Positions 1 through 7,301 of a stretch of 36,916 nt of DNA are shown in pieces (position 1 is the stretch's first letter; the number at the start of each line of letters is the position of its first letter). Location of the stretch: NCBI GenBank assembly GCA_016196285.1, contig JACPXY010000054.1, positions 1 to 36,916 of the forward strand, given 5' to 3'. The DNA is from Candidatus Pacearchaeota archaeon (lineage in GTDB: Archaea; Nanobdellota; Nanobdellia; Pacearchaeales; GW2011-AR1). A model generated the notes under the pieces. The model made no database searches. It was not told the origin of the DNA and saw nothing but the letters and a program-made list of their open reading frames with translations. The translations under genes were made by a program, and so were the position numbers.

Positions 1-5
1 TTCTG

Positions 6-134
6 TGCCCGAGAACTGAAAGTTCTCTCGGCATCCAAACCTCAAGGATTTTCAATCCTTGATGGCAGTCAAGAACTTCGTTCTTGATGGCACGAGTGCC
101 TGTCACAAACCACGCACTAAAGTGCGTGGTGGCA
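6..134. repeat. Cluster of four short hairpins behind rpoK
   Basis: Four consecutive inverted repeats lie here. Their arms are 11-17/21-27 (plus outer TGCC/GGCA at 6-9/30-33), 42-50/54-62, 69-76/80-87 and 110-118/121-129, with loops of 2 to 3 nt. The arms differ between units, but each is followed on the plus strand by GGCA (30-33, 64-67, 89-92, 131-134), which reads as TGCC in front of each hairpin on the minus strand. The cluster begins about 20 nt after the rpoK stop, so it would form the 3' end of the exosome/rpoK transcript. It could be an RNA 3'-end structure or an array of mobile hairpin units; the sequence does not decide this. Confidence 0.7.
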
Positions 135-154
135 CATCGTGTTTTTGATTATGC

Positions 155-544
155 TTATTGCTCTTCGTTTGTGTTCTGCTCTATCTCTATCTCTTCCTCT
201 TCTTCAACCAGACCGAGCTGTTCTGCATCTTCAACAATCTCCTTCTCTACTTCCTTCTCGCGTGCAGCAAGCTCTGCATCAGAAACCTTTTCTTCTTTGA
301 TGGTTGCTAATTTGTCTTTCCGCTTTTGCGGCATTGGGCGGCTGATAGAAATAGGCAATGCTCCTGCACTCAGTTCCTTATCAGCAATTCTAAGTGAATC
401 ATACTGTATTGCCTTAAGTTCTTCCTCAGACATCTTAACAAGAAGCGGAGCATCCATGGCTATCTGGAGAGCTCGTGCTCCGATAATCCGTGCAACCTCA
501 AACTTAGTGAAGTTCTCTCTTTGTTCTTTCATCATCATAAACAT
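155..544 (-). CDS. rpoK: DNA-directed RNA polymerase subunit K (Rpo6), with acidic C-terminal tail
   Basis: This small RNA polymerase subunit is the archaeal counterpart of bacterial omega and eukaryotic Rpb6 and helps assemble the largest subunit. Residues about 10-70 hold the family core: TKFEVARIIGARALQIAMDA and, near residue 60, ELSAGALPISISRP. RpoK proteins normally stop soon after this point. Here about 55 further residues follow, ending in a strongly acidic stretch of Glu and Asp. The start is uncertain because ATG codons occur at 544, 538, 535 and 532; 544 directly abuts the rrp42 stop. It is the last gene of the exosome operon in this window and is followed by the hairpin cluster. 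Confidence 0.9.
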   Translation of the reverse strand: MFMMMKEQRENFTKFEVARIIGARALQIAMDAPLLVKMSEEELKAIQYDSLRIADKELSAGALPISISRPMPQKRKDKLATIKEEKVSDAELAAREKEVEKEIVEDAEQLGLVEEEEEIEIEQNTNEEQ

Positions 545-1360
545 CTATAAAAACTTTTTAAGTCTTTCGTTAAGCTCATCGTACTTTTTCGGCAGAAGTT
601 TTGCGATCTCTTCTATCTCTGCGCGCGTCAGGCAGACTGGAGCTGATTTCTGGCATGAGTTAATCATGTATGATCCTTTCCATTTTGACACACCAAACGT
701 TGTACGTGTCTCGGAAGCTTCCTCTTCTTCACGAGTAGGATCAAGAAAGAGCGTATTACCCAGCTTGAAAACAGTAATAGACAGGGGGAGAGTCTCGTCT
801 GATAAAGGCAGTTTCTTTTTTGTCCTGTGTTTGTAATCAGGAGTGCCTGCTTCTGTGATTCCTGGAATTACTGCACTCTTTAGAGCAGCTGCTGCACCGA
901 TAGAAGCAGCGTCTATTAAATTACCGTCTGCATTTATAGGATAAATATCGATGATGACTGTCCAAACCTTCTCACCTGGCGTGACCACCAGCTCCTTTAG
1001 ATTAATCATGCCTGATTCACGGATTGCGCGATCAACAAGACGCGGCAGCTCGATTGCATCAAACTTTGGCGGTCCTGCTTCAAAACGCGGTGATGCTAGC
1101 GGGAGCAAATCTGCAGAGACCATTAAGTTTCCTTTATCAGGTGAATCTGGATACGGCTTGTCGATATTCATCTTGACACCGACTATAACTTCACTTTTTC
1201 CAAGCCTGACGCGTGCCGAGCCTTCTGCACAGTTTGATACTTCGAAGTTTACCTCAAATGGGCGATACTCCATCAGACCTCTGCCATCAAACCGCTTGCC
1301 TGCTGTGAAAAGTTTCTTGAATGTATCTATGGTAATTCCTGCTGATTTCATGCTGCTCAT
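545..1360 (-). CDS. rrp42: Exosome complex protein Rrp42
   Basis: Rrp42 is the non-catalytic RNase PH-fold subunit of the archaeal exosome. It forms the hexameric ring with Rrp41, helps bind RNA and structures the active site for 3'-5' phosphorolytic decay and tailing. The 271-residue length is normal. Visible family signatures are KRFDGRGLMEYRPFEV at residues 22-37, a SADLLPLASPRFEAGPP segment, and NADGNLIDAASIGAAAALKS in the second half. The start overlaps the rrp41 stop by 4 nt (ATGA at 1357-1360), which indicates translational coupling and agrees with 1:1 subunit stoichiometry. Identification rests on both sequence and gene order. Confidence 0.95.
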   Translation of the reverse strand: MSSMKSAGITIDTFKKLFTAGKRFDGRGLMEYRPFEVNFEVSNCAEGSARVRLGKSEVIVGVKMNIDKPYPDSPDKGNLMVSADLLPLASPRFEAGPPKFDAIELPRLVDRAIRESGMINLKELVVTPGEKVWTVIIDIYPINADGNLIDAASIGAAAALKSAVIPGITEAGTPDYKHRTKKKLPLSDETLPLSITVFKLGNTLFLDPTREEEEASETRTTFGVSKWKGSYMINSCQKSAPVCLTRAEIEEIAKLLPKKYDELNERLKKFL

Positions 1361-2052
1361 GAGAACTCCTCCTTCAATGCTTTCTTCTGCGCCTCATAAA
1401 TATTGGCGAATGCCTGATCAGCTATGGTAAGCACTTCTGAGACACGTTCAGCAGGTATCTTTCCATCAAGCTGAAGAAGCGTGTACTGGTCTGTATTCGC
1501 AATTTTGGCAAGAGGAAAATCTGTTGGTCCCTCGCCGCCATCGAAATCTTCCTCGGCCTTTGTCAAATCTACTACTATCTCTTTATCCTGCTTGCCGACA
1601 GCCACTGAACAGACAAGGTTGCGCATAGGAATTCCTGCGTGAGCCAAAGCCATTGATGCTGCATTAATGCCTGCTGTTCGTGTTCCTGCATCAGCTTGAA
1701 TGATATATATCTGTACATCGATGACTGTGTTCGGAAATTCTTTAAGGTCAAGAACCGGCGAGAGCGCCCATTCAGTAACTTTTGAAATCTCCTGCGAACG
1801 GCGTGACGGCCCTGGCTTCTTTCTGTCATTGACTGAGAAGCTCAGAAGATCGTAATTAACACGGAGTATGCCTGTTTCAGGATCCTGCATATGCTGTGGA
1901 TGCAGCAGCCTCGGACCATACACTGCTGCGATGGCAATAGTGTTGCCGAATGCGAAGAGAGCTGAACCATCTGCATTTGGAATAACGCCTATTTTTGCGG
2001 TAATTGGTCTTAAGTCGCTGTTCTTTCTGCCATCGATACGCTTGAATGCCAT
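1357..2052 (-). CDS. rrp41: Exosome complex exonuclease Rrp41
   Basis: This is the catalytic RNase PH-like subunit of the exosome ring, which degrades RNA 3'-5' with phosphate. At 231 residues it is slightly short for the family. Key segments are RIDGRKNSDLRPI at residues 5-17, the RNA/phosphate-binding GPSRRSQEISK at 81-91, DAGTRTAGINAAS at 121-133 (phosphate site) and VDLTKAEED at 161-169, where Asp162 matches the catalytic aspartate region. All expected catalytic segments are present, so it should be active. It lies 1 nt downstream of rrp4 and overlaps rrp42 by 4 nt. Confidence 0.95.
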   Translation of the reverse strand: MAFKRIDGRKNSDLRPITAKIGVIPNADGSALFAFGNTIAIAAVYGPRLLHPQHMQDPETGILRVNYDLLSFSVNDRKKPGPSRRSQEISKVTEWALSPVLDLKEFPNTVIDVQIYIIQADAGTRTAGINAASMALAHAGIPMRNLVCSVAVGKQDKEIVVDLTKAEEDFDGGEGPTDFPLAKIANTDQYTLLQLDGKIPAERVSEVLTIADQAFANIYEAQKKALKEEFS

Positions 2053-2053
2053 G

Positions 2054-2767
2054 TTACTTGTTCAACAGCCCCTCCACTTTCTCTGTTAGACCATCAACAT
2101 GCACATTTTCTGATACAAACTCTATAGCTTTACGCGCCTGAATCTGTGAGTCGAGATTATCGCTCTGTACCCAGACCCATCCATTCTGGCCTGCCCCTAT
2201 ATCGCATCCTGTGCGTTCCTTAATCAAGGAAATCATGGACCCTTCGCGCCCAATAATGCGTGGAACAGAATTTGGACTGACTCGGAAGATGAATCCTCCT
2301 TCAAGCTTGCCTAGCCCTTTGCCTTTGAGCGTTAAATCGATGCCACGAACATTGATAGACCATATCTTTGCTGCGACTACATCGCCAATGGCGAGAAACT
2401 GATCCATCTCGTTCTTGTTTATGAAACGAGGAGATTCATCAATCGGCAGAAAACCTGAGGAAGCGGCATCGATATCAATAACCCATCCGTTTAGAGTAAT
2501 TTGTGTAACTCTCCCAAGAACTACACTGTTCCTTCGAGGTATAAATGCGCCTGTTATTGGTATGACTTTTATTACTCGTCCTGCCTCTTCTGCCAGGCCG
2601 AATCGCGATGCAAGAATATCCTGCCCTTCACGACGAGCACCTTCGCTCGGCAGAAAATCTTCTCCAGAAACAATGACTTCTCCTGGAACTACAACTCTGC
2701 GCTTCTTCGTTGATTGTTCGGTTTCCATCGGTTCGGCTTCTTGTGCCTCATCTATTTGTTGATTCAT
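2054..2767 (-). CDS. rrp4: Exosome RNA-binding cap protein Rrp4
   Basis: Rrp4 caps the exosome ring and feeds RNA into the channel. The 237 residues show an N-terminal domain (VVVPGEVIVSGEDFLPSEG, about 25-43), an S1 domain (about 80-150, VVLGRVTQITLNGWVIDID then VVAAKIWSINVRGIDLTLK) and a KH domain with the RIIGREGSMISLIKERTGC core near residues 170-188. The N terminus is acidic. A separate promoter may lie in the 93-nt gap in front of it. It is followed by rrp41 after 1 nt. Confidence 0.94.
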   Translation of the reverse strand: MNQQIDEAQEAEPMETEQSTKKRRVVVPGEVIVSGEDFLPSEGARREGQDILASRFGLAEEAGRVIKVIPITGAFIPRRNSVVLGRVTQITLNGWVIDIDAASSGFLPIDESPRFINKNEMDQFLAIGDVVAAKIWSINVRGIDLTLKGKGLGKLEGGFIFRVSPNSVPRIIGREGSMISLIKERTGCDIGAGQNGWVWVQSDNLDSQIQARKAIEFVSENVHVDGLTEKVEGLLNK

Positions 2768-2811
2768 ATGTTAATGTGATAGACAGAGAACAGAGTATTC
2801 CTAGTCCTAAT

Positions 2812-2848
2812 CCTTTATAGGGAAGCGACTTTTCTGTGCTTTAAAAAC
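2812..2848 (-). promoter_or_regulatory. Candidate promoter for rrp4
   Basis: Two A/T-rich TATA-like stretches occur on the minus strand in the gap between SBDS and rrp4: TTTTTAAAG at about 2840-2848 and CTATAAAGGA at 2811-2820. Either would start transcription about 25 nt downstream and give a short leader before the ATG at 2767. The gap is also compatible with simple read-through from SBDS. Confidence 0.35.
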
Positions 2849-2860
2849 ATTTCTATTGCT

Positions 2861-3538
2861 TTAGGATTTCTCAGGAAGCTCTTCTGACTGAACTGCGCCA
2901 TGCGTTATGCTGTTAAGTTTATCATAAAAATCTAGCTGCATTCCTGCTGGAATTGCGATGACTGCCTGCAAAGAACCGTTGGCAAGCCATTCTTCACTCT
3001 CTTTATATTCTTTAAGAAGACCGTATGCCTGTCCTGAGTACTGCGCGGGGATAATCAGCTTAATACGTTTTGTCTCGAGCTTGATAGGGATGACTGTCTT
3101 GAGCTTCTCGATAATACTGGTAATCTGCTGCTCAGCTGGCCGCATATCAATGAATGCGTGTGCTTCTTCCATTGCCCTCTTGATTCTCTCTTCTGTATAC
3201 GGCCTCCCATGCTGGTCAACGGCATTCTTAATAATAAGGGCGGTAACTTGTTTAATTCGTGCATCTCTTTCTGCGTCACGAAATTCCTGGGTTTTTTGAA
3301 CTTCTCCCTTTGTAATAATTTGTTGTGCAATCAAGTATGCATCAGTAGTTCCGAATGCTTCAACTAAGTCATTCTGCGGAGCAATATGCCCTTTTTTTAT
3401 ATCAACATATACCTTCGGCACATCAAGGGCAGCCATAATATCTCCTTTGCCTGCCTTGACTTTTAGTGCTTCATCCAAGTCAACATGAATCTCGAACTCC
3501 TTGCCTTTAACCTTTAATCTTGCTGTTACTTTTGCCAT
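2861..3538 (-). CDS. sdo1: Ribosome maturation protein SBDS/Sdo1
   Basis: This is the archaeal homologue of the Shwachman-Bodian-Diamond protein, implicated in release of the anti-association factor aIF6 from the large ribosomal subunit. From the start chosen here it is 225 residues. The N-terminal FYSH domain begins MAKVTARLKVKGKEFEIHVD and contains VYVDIKKGHIA and AFGTTDAYLIAQQI. The middle domain has RPYTEERIKRAMEEAH, and the C-terminal domain has the SGQAYGLLKEY segment. An ATG at 3556 is also in frame, but the ATG at 3538 sits at the position expected for a leaderless transcript from the TATA box at 3560-3568 and gives the normal N terminus. SBDS next to rrp4-rrp41-rrp42 is a conserved archaeal arrangement. 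Confidence 0.93.
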   Translation of the reverse strand: MAKVTARLKVKGKEFEIHVDLDEALKVKAGKGDIMAALDVPKVYVDIKKGHIAPQNDLVEAFGTTDAYLIAQQIITKGEVQKTQEFRDAERDARIKQVTALIIKNAVDQHGRPYTEERIKRAMEEAHAFIDMRPAEQQITSIIEKLKTVIPIKLETKRIKLIIPAQYSGQAYGLLKEYKESEEWLANGSLQAVIAIPAGMQLDFYDKLNSITHGAVQSEELPEKS

Positions 3539-3559
3539 GGTGTTACTATTAAGCATTCT

Positions 3560-3609
3560 TATTTAAAGATTGTTATGTGCGTCTGAGTAGATTCAGTAAA
3601 GCTTAAATA
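3560..3609. promoter_or_regulatory. Divergent promoters of SBDS and psmA
   Basis: On the minus strand TTTAAATA (complement of 3560-3567) lies about 25 nt before the SBDS start at 3538, which implies a leaderless mRNA. On the plus strand CTTAAATA at 3602-3609 lies about 38 nt before the psmA start and implies a leader of 10 to 15 nt. The two promoters sit back to back in 106 nt, so proteasome and exosome operons could be co-regulated. Confidence 0.6.
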
Positions 3610-3644
3610 GCAACACCTTTTCAAGAAATGAGAGAGATTTTTTT

Positions 3645-4370
3645 ATGGACCTACCAACTGAAATGCAGCATCAAGCAATGGGCTATGACCGAGCAGCGAC
3701 TATGTTCTCGCCGGATGGGCATCTCCTTCAGGTTGAGTATGCTGAGAAGACCGTTAGACTTGGCAGTGCAAGCATCGGCATGGTATGCAAAGACGGGGTG
3801 GTCATTATTGCAGATCGGCGCATCAGAGACAAATTAGTTGCGCCTGAGTCTATGAATAAAGTATACGAGATTGATGAGCATGTTGTCGCAAGTGCTGCAG
3901 GTATCCTAAGCGATGCACGAGTATTGATTGAGCAAGCACAGGTACTGGCACAACAAAATAGAGTCACCTATGATTCACCTATCGAGCCTATCTCAGTCAT
4001 TAAACTAATTGCAGACCGAAAGCAATTATTCACCCAGTATGGCGGCGCAAGGCCGTATGGTGTTGCTTTCATCATTGGTGGCGTGCATAAGGGAAAAGCT
4101 TCACTCTATACTTCAGACATGACTGGCAACTTCCTCTCCTATCGTGCAAATGCTATTGGAGAGAATGATGAGAAAATTAAGGAAATGCTCAGAAAGGACT
4201 TCAGAGATGATATGAGTATTGAAGAAGGTATTAGGTTTGCCATGAAGATATTCAAAGATATTCTTGAGAAGAATTTTGATATCAGCAGGTTCGATGTAGG
4301 TTACGTGAAAATCGAAGAGGGAAAACTAATCAGATTACACGGCGATGAACTGAAGAAATTTGTCAAGTAA
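3645..4370 (+). CDS. psmA: Proteasome alpha subunit
   Basis: This gene encodes the outer-ring alpha subunit of the 20S proteasome, which gates substrate entry and docks the unfoldase. The 241 residues include the gating N terminus and alpha signature GYDRAATMFSPDGHLLQVEY (about 13-32), VVIIADRRIRDKL, and QYGGARPYGVAFIIGG near residue 125. No active-site N-terminal Thr is expected in alpha subunits. The C terminus lacks an obvious HbYX motif, which belongs to the partner ATPase. An ATG at 3628 is in another frame and is ignored. The gene is divergent from SBDS; in many archaea psmA is co-directional upstream of SBDS. Confidence 0.96.
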   Translation: MDLPTEMQHQAMGYDRAATMFSPDGHLLQVEYAEKTVRLGSASIGMVCKDGVVIIADRRIRDKLVAPESMNKVYEIDEHVVASAAGILSDARVLIEQAQVLAQQNRVTYDSPIEPISVIKLIADRKQLFTQYGGARPYGVAFIIGGVHKGKASLYTSDMTGNFLSYRANAIGENDEKIKEMLRKDFRDDMSIEEGIRFAMKIFKDILEKNFDISRFDVGYVKIEEGKLIRLHGDELKKFVK

Positions 4371-4422
4371 CGGCTGCTTGTTTGTCCACTCCTTCGAAAT
4401 TGGAAGATTCGTCTATTAACGA

Positions 4423-4620
4423 TTAATTTTTATTCTTAAACCAGATTATAGATTGCATTATATCTATAAATTGAATTATCAGAAATATAGTTAAAGAGAT
4501 TATTCCCATAGTCATTAAAATCTTGTTATCTTCAGATGGAGAAACGTAGAATCCTAAAAGGAATAAGACTATTGCTAATCCTCCTAAAAGATATCCTATA
4601 AGAGAAACTATCTTGCCCAT
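4423..4620 (-). CDS. Small two-helix membrane protein, unknown
   Basis: I do not recognise this 65-residue protein. It has two predicted membrane helices (about 3-23, IVSLIGYLLGGLAIVLFLLG, and about 36-57, TMGIISLTIFLIIQFIDIM) joined by a short polar loop, with a basic C-terminal end. The open frame extends upstream to 4692, but that would overlap the preceding gene. The ATG at 4620, 5 nt after the DUF106 stop, is a more sensible start. The DNA is more A/T-rich than its neighbours. Its place directly behind DUF106 and near SecY suggests, without proof, a role linked to membrane insertion. Confidence 0.55.
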   Translation of the reverse strand: MGKIVSLIGYLLGGLAIVLFLLGFYVSPSEDNKILMTMGIISLTIFLIIQFIDIMQSIIWFKNKN

Positions 4621-4625
4621 GTTAC

Positions 4626-5027
4626 TTAAGGCAGCTTGAACATCTTCCTGAAAATAATACTTCCGAAGATTGATGCACCAATGTACCACCATATCCAGCT
4701 CTTTGCGAGAGCAGTAGTTGCATACTGGTTCTTCAGATAACCGAATAAGAGGATAATGGGGATGAAGGTAATCAGCATCGGCTTGAACGAGTGCCTAAGC
4801 ATCTCAGTTGTGTGGGTAAGCAGCTCCTTATTCAATTCGGTGAGCTTCTGAGGGTTATCTTTATGTTTCTTCATCTCCTCTTGTAATGTCTTTTGCCTGG
4901 CTTTTATGGAATGCATCTTCTCCTTATCGAGAACGAAGTAGTTCACTAAGGAGATGAAGAAGGATACCAGCAGCGCAAATACAATAATGCTTGCCTGCGG
5001 GTAATTCTGTATTAATTCCACTGCCAT
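4626..5027 (-). CDS. DUF106 / EMC3-TMCO1-like membrane insertase component
   Basis: This is a 133-residue member of the archaeal DUF106 family, related to YidC/Oxa1, EMC3 and TMCO1 insertases. It shows the family layout: an N-terminal helix (about 13-32), a long charged coiled-coil loop (about 35-78, rich in Lys, Glu and Gln, including KARQKTLQEEMKKHKDNPQK), then two C-terminal helices (about 82-98 and 110-126). It probably assists insertion of membrane proteins with SecY, whose gene lies upstream. A TATA box at 5049-5057 places its transcript start at about its own ATG. Confidence 0.85.
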   Translation of the reverse strand: MAVELIQNYPQASIIVFALLVSFFISLVNYFVLDKEKMHSIKARQKTLQEEMKKHKDNPQKLTELNKELLTHTTEMLRHSFKPMLITFIPIILLFGYLKNQYATTALAKSWIWWYIGASIFGSIIFRKMFKLP

Positions 5028-5048
5028 GTGTATTAGAATGAGAGGTAG

Positions 5049-5057
5049 TTTTTAAAG
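5049..5057 (-). promoter_or_regulatory. TATA box for the DUF106 gene
   Basis: The minus-strand sequence CTTTAAAAA lies about 25 nt before the ATG at 5027, which fits a leaderless transcript separate from secY. Confidence 0.55.
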
Positions 5058-5245
5058 TATGGCATCATTAGTAGTAAGTAGTGAAAATCTAAATATCATC
5101 CTTAGATGCATTAGTGGTTATTTCCCCTCTCTTCTTTGTGTTTCTTATCGCAATGTCACATTTGTTCTTTAATATTCTTAATTTTATTTGGATTGAAAGA
5201 ATGATTTACATATCTCTCTGGAATTGAATAGAGATAAATATCTTT

Positions 5246-5264
5246 ATGTCAAGTTCCTTGACAT
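5246..5264. terminator. Hairpin just downstream of secY
   Basis: A perfect 8-bp inverted repeat (ATGTCAAG, loop TTC, CTTGACAT) begins 9 nt after the secY stop on the minus strand. It has no U-run. The TTC loop and the CAAG/CTTG arms resemble hairpins 2 and 3 of the cluster at 42-87. It may protect or define the secY mRNA 3' end. The rest of 5065-5245 is A/T-rich and I see no gene in it. Confidence 0.45.
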
Positions 5265-5272
5265 GAGAAAAT

Positions 5273-6658
5273 TTATCCCATAAACTTCCGCATAGCTGGA
5301 TGCATGTCAACTGCATGCTGCTGCGCGATGTTCTGATAGAGCTGATAGCTGATCATGACTGCGAGAAGGATTGCAGTGCCTGAAGTCAGTGCACCGAGCA
5401 AATCTGAGACTGCTGCTAATGCTCCTATAGCAAGGCCGCCCATGATAGTGAGCGGCATGATGTACCTGCTGAGAATTGACTCGAGAACTCGCTCATCTTT
5501 CCTGAATCCTGGAATCTGCAGACCTGAAGCAAGAATCTTCTTCGCTTGGCTTGCTTCATCCATGCCTGCAGTCTTCACCCAAAAGACTGCGAATAAGGCG
5601 GATGCTGCCATGAAAAATATGAGATGTGTAAATGCCTGGATGATTTGCTGAGTCTGTATATTGCCTCGCACCAAAGCCTCAATCACATTCGAGCTGCCAA
5701 GCCAGTAGGAGATGCCCGATACTGGAACTCCATTGGAGAAGCTGCCTAGGAATGTCGGATGCCCAAGCCAATTCTCAAGAAGGCCGCCGAAGAGCTGAAC
5801 ATTTGCAACGAGTGCTGCAACCAAGATGACTGGAAGCACGGATGCATAGAAGAAAGCGAGCGGCCACTTGACTGTGTATCCACGCAAGCGGTCAAAGCTT
5901 AGAGGAATCTCTACCTTCAGATTCTGCGCCCAGACAACAAGGAGGAAGATGCCTGCAGTAAGGAGAATTGTTGTAACTGCCAGCGTTAATTCAGTTGGTG
6001 CGCCATTGATGACTGATTGGAGAATGACTAGTATCTTTCCTGCACAAGGTGTGTTTGAAAAGTCTGCCAGACAATTCTCTCCTGTGGGGCCGATAAATTG
6101 GAAGAGTCGCGCGAACAAACGCCATGCAACACCTGCTAGGATGAACAATGAAACTCCTGAACCGAAGCCCCACTTCTGTGTCACCTCATCCATGAACATT
6201 ATTGCGAGACCTCCTAGAATCAGCTGAAAGATCATGATGCCTGTAAGACCCGGTACTGCCTGCAGACCGCCCATGACTACATAGACTACTGCTTCAAATA
6301 AAATAAAGACCAATACTCCGAGCTTCTGCAGGCCTTGGAATTTCTTCTTACCTTCCTGTGTTGAGGTGTCAATTCCTAAAATGCCTGAGCCAACGAGAAG
6401 CTGAAGAATAATGGATGCCATGACAATAGGACCCATACCTAAGCTGATGATACTGCCGAAGTCTGTTCCGAGAATCAATGCAAGATACTCGAACCGTTGG
6501 AGTGAGTTCTCTGCAAGACCAAAAAGAGGAATATTAGCAAGGATAAAGAATGCACCTAGGATAATAAGCGTCCACTTTAATTTCACATTGAAGCTCAGCT
6601 TCTTTTCTGTTGGATGAATAACTTCCGGCAGATTATACAGCAAGGTCTGAAGGTTCAT
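5273..6658 (-). CDS. secY: Preprotein translocase subunit SecY
   Basis: This is the channel-forming subunit of the Sec translocon (SecY/Sec61 alpha). At 461 residues with ten hydrophobic segments it has normal archaeal length. Recognisable parts are the N-terminal amphipathic helix (LLYNLPEVIHPTEKKLSF), the plug region after the first helix, VEIPLSFDRLRGYTVKWPL before helix 6 (cytosolic loop), and the C-terminal loop with SGLQIPGFRKDERVLESILS near residue 375, which carries ribosome-contacting basic residues. Unlike the standard arrangement it is separated from rpl15 by 223 nt and has its own TATA box, so it is probably transcribed independently as well. Confidence 0.96.
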   Translation of the reverse strand: MNLQTLLYNLPEVIHPTEKKLSFNVKLKWTLIILGAFFILANIPLFGLAENSLQRFEYLALILGTDFGSIISLGMGPIVMASIILQLLVGSGILGIDTSTQEGKKKFQGLQKLGVLVFILFEAVVYVVMGGLQAVPGLTGIMIFQLILGGLAIMFMDEVTQKWGFGSGVSLFILAGVAWRLFARLFQFIGPTGENCLADFSNTPCAGKILVILQSVINGAPTELTLAVTTILLTAGIFLLVVWAQNLKVEIPLSFDRLRGYTVKWPLAFFYASVLPVILVAALVANVQLFGGLLENWLGHPTFLGSFSNGVPVSGISYWLGSSNVIEALVRGNIQTQQIIQAFTHLIFFMAASALFAVFWVKTAGMDEASQAKKILASGLQIPGFRKDERVLESILSRYIMPLTIMGGLAIGALAAVSDLLGALTSGTAILLAVMISYQLYQNIAQQHAVDMHPAMRKFMG

Positions 6659-6679
6659 CCTGATGCATACGAAAAGCAG

Positions 6680-6688
6680 TTTTTAAAG
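6680..6688 (-). promoter_or_regulatory. TATA box for secY
   Basis: The minus-strand sequence CTTTAAAAA lies about 25 nt upstream of the secY ATG at 6658 and predicts a leaderless mRNA. Confidence 0.55.
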
Positions 6689-6751
6689 GTTTAGAAGAGT
6701 GCGGTTTGGGATTGTAAACATATCTCTCTTAGATTATAACTCGGAGAAAAA

Positions 6752-6783
6752 GAATCTTATATCCTGAAAGGTTAACTTCTTTA
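6752..6783 (-). pseudogene. Diverged fragment resembling part of rpl15
   Basis: This stretch matches the rpl15 coding segment near 6998-7029 at about 26 of 32 bases. It translates on the minus strand to KEV-NLSGYKIL, against KEVSLSGYKIL in L15. The frame closes soon afterwards. It looks like a remnant of a second or displaced L15 C-terminal region, next to repeat copy 1. No expressed product is likely. Confidence 0.4.
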
Positions 6784-6799
6784 TTACATTTTGAGTTGA

Positions 6800-6849
6800 A
6801 AACATTATTATCTCCTGCAACTACTCATCTTTATCGGACACAATATAAT
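6800..6849 (+). repeat. Repeat family copy 1 (50-nt core only)
   Basis: These 50 nt match 24799-24848 of repeat copy 2 at 49 positions; the difference is a T at 6844. The hairpin and TATA portions of the longer copies are missing here. The copy lies between rpl15 and secY, directly beside the L15-like fragment. Confidence 0.75.
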
Positions 6850-6881
6850 GAACAGTAGAATGTTAGATTATATACGATTAA

Positions 6882-7301
6882 TTAAGCTGCTTTCTCGAGG
6901 ATGAGCTCGCTGCCTGATTTCTTTATTTTTTCTTGTGCTGAGACAGAAGCGGCAGAGGCATGTATCTTTGCCTTGATGGTTAGGTCTCCAGAACCGAGAA
7001 TTTTGTAGCCTGAAAGGCTAACTTCCTTTGCATCTGCGTAGTTTCGTGAAAGATTGTCAAGATTGATAACCTTCAGCTTCTGCGGAACAGGCCCTCTGCG
7101 CAGCGTCCTGGACTTGCCGAAATAATTATTTCCGCCTGTCTGATTAATCACTAATGTTTTCTTCTGGTCACCACGTTTGCCAGTGCCTGCCATGCCATAC
7201 CCGCCGCGATTTCCTGAGTGGCGTGTGCGTTCCTTTGCACCGCGAAATGCTGTCTGATGAGCGTGCCTGCGGGAGGATTTAGTGCGTTTTTTTACTCTCA
7301 T
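6882..7301 (-). CDS. rpl15: Ribosomal protein uL15
   Basis: This large-subunit protein binds 23S rRNA near the exit tunnel and E site. The 139-residue sequence starts with the basic, glycine-rich tail (RVKKRTKSSRRHAHQTAFRG, then HSGNRGGYGMAGTGKRGD), followed by the globular domain with KEVSLSGYKILGSGDLTIKA at about 92-111. The start overlaps the rpl30 stop by 4 nt. It is the last gene of the ribosomal superoperon before a 223-nt gap and secY. A diverged copy of part of its coding sequence lies downstream. Confidence 0.95.
   Translation of the reverse strand: MRVKKRTKSSRRHAHQTAFRGAKERTRHSGNRGGYGMAGTGKRGDQKKTLVINQTGGNNYFGKSRTLRRGPVPQKLKVINLDNLSRNYADAKEVSLSGYKILGSGDLTIKAKIHASAASVSAQEKIKKSGSELILEKAA

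Noticed and set aside
1-134. CRISPR-like array
   Set aside because: The four units have different arms, irregular spacing and no constant repeat of CRISPR length.
84-836. 250-codon plus-strand open frame across rpoK and rrp42
   Set aside because: It lies opposite two clear genes, and its product is Ser-rich low-complexity sequence as expected from an antisense reading.
3628-3837. ATG upstream of psmA in another frame
   Set aside because: The frame overlaps psmA and gives an unrelated product; the psmA start is set by homology and TATA spacing.
6733-6858. Open frame across repeat copy 1 encoding a short basic peptide
   Set aside because: No convincing start or ribosome site; the reading includes the L15 fragment in antisense.
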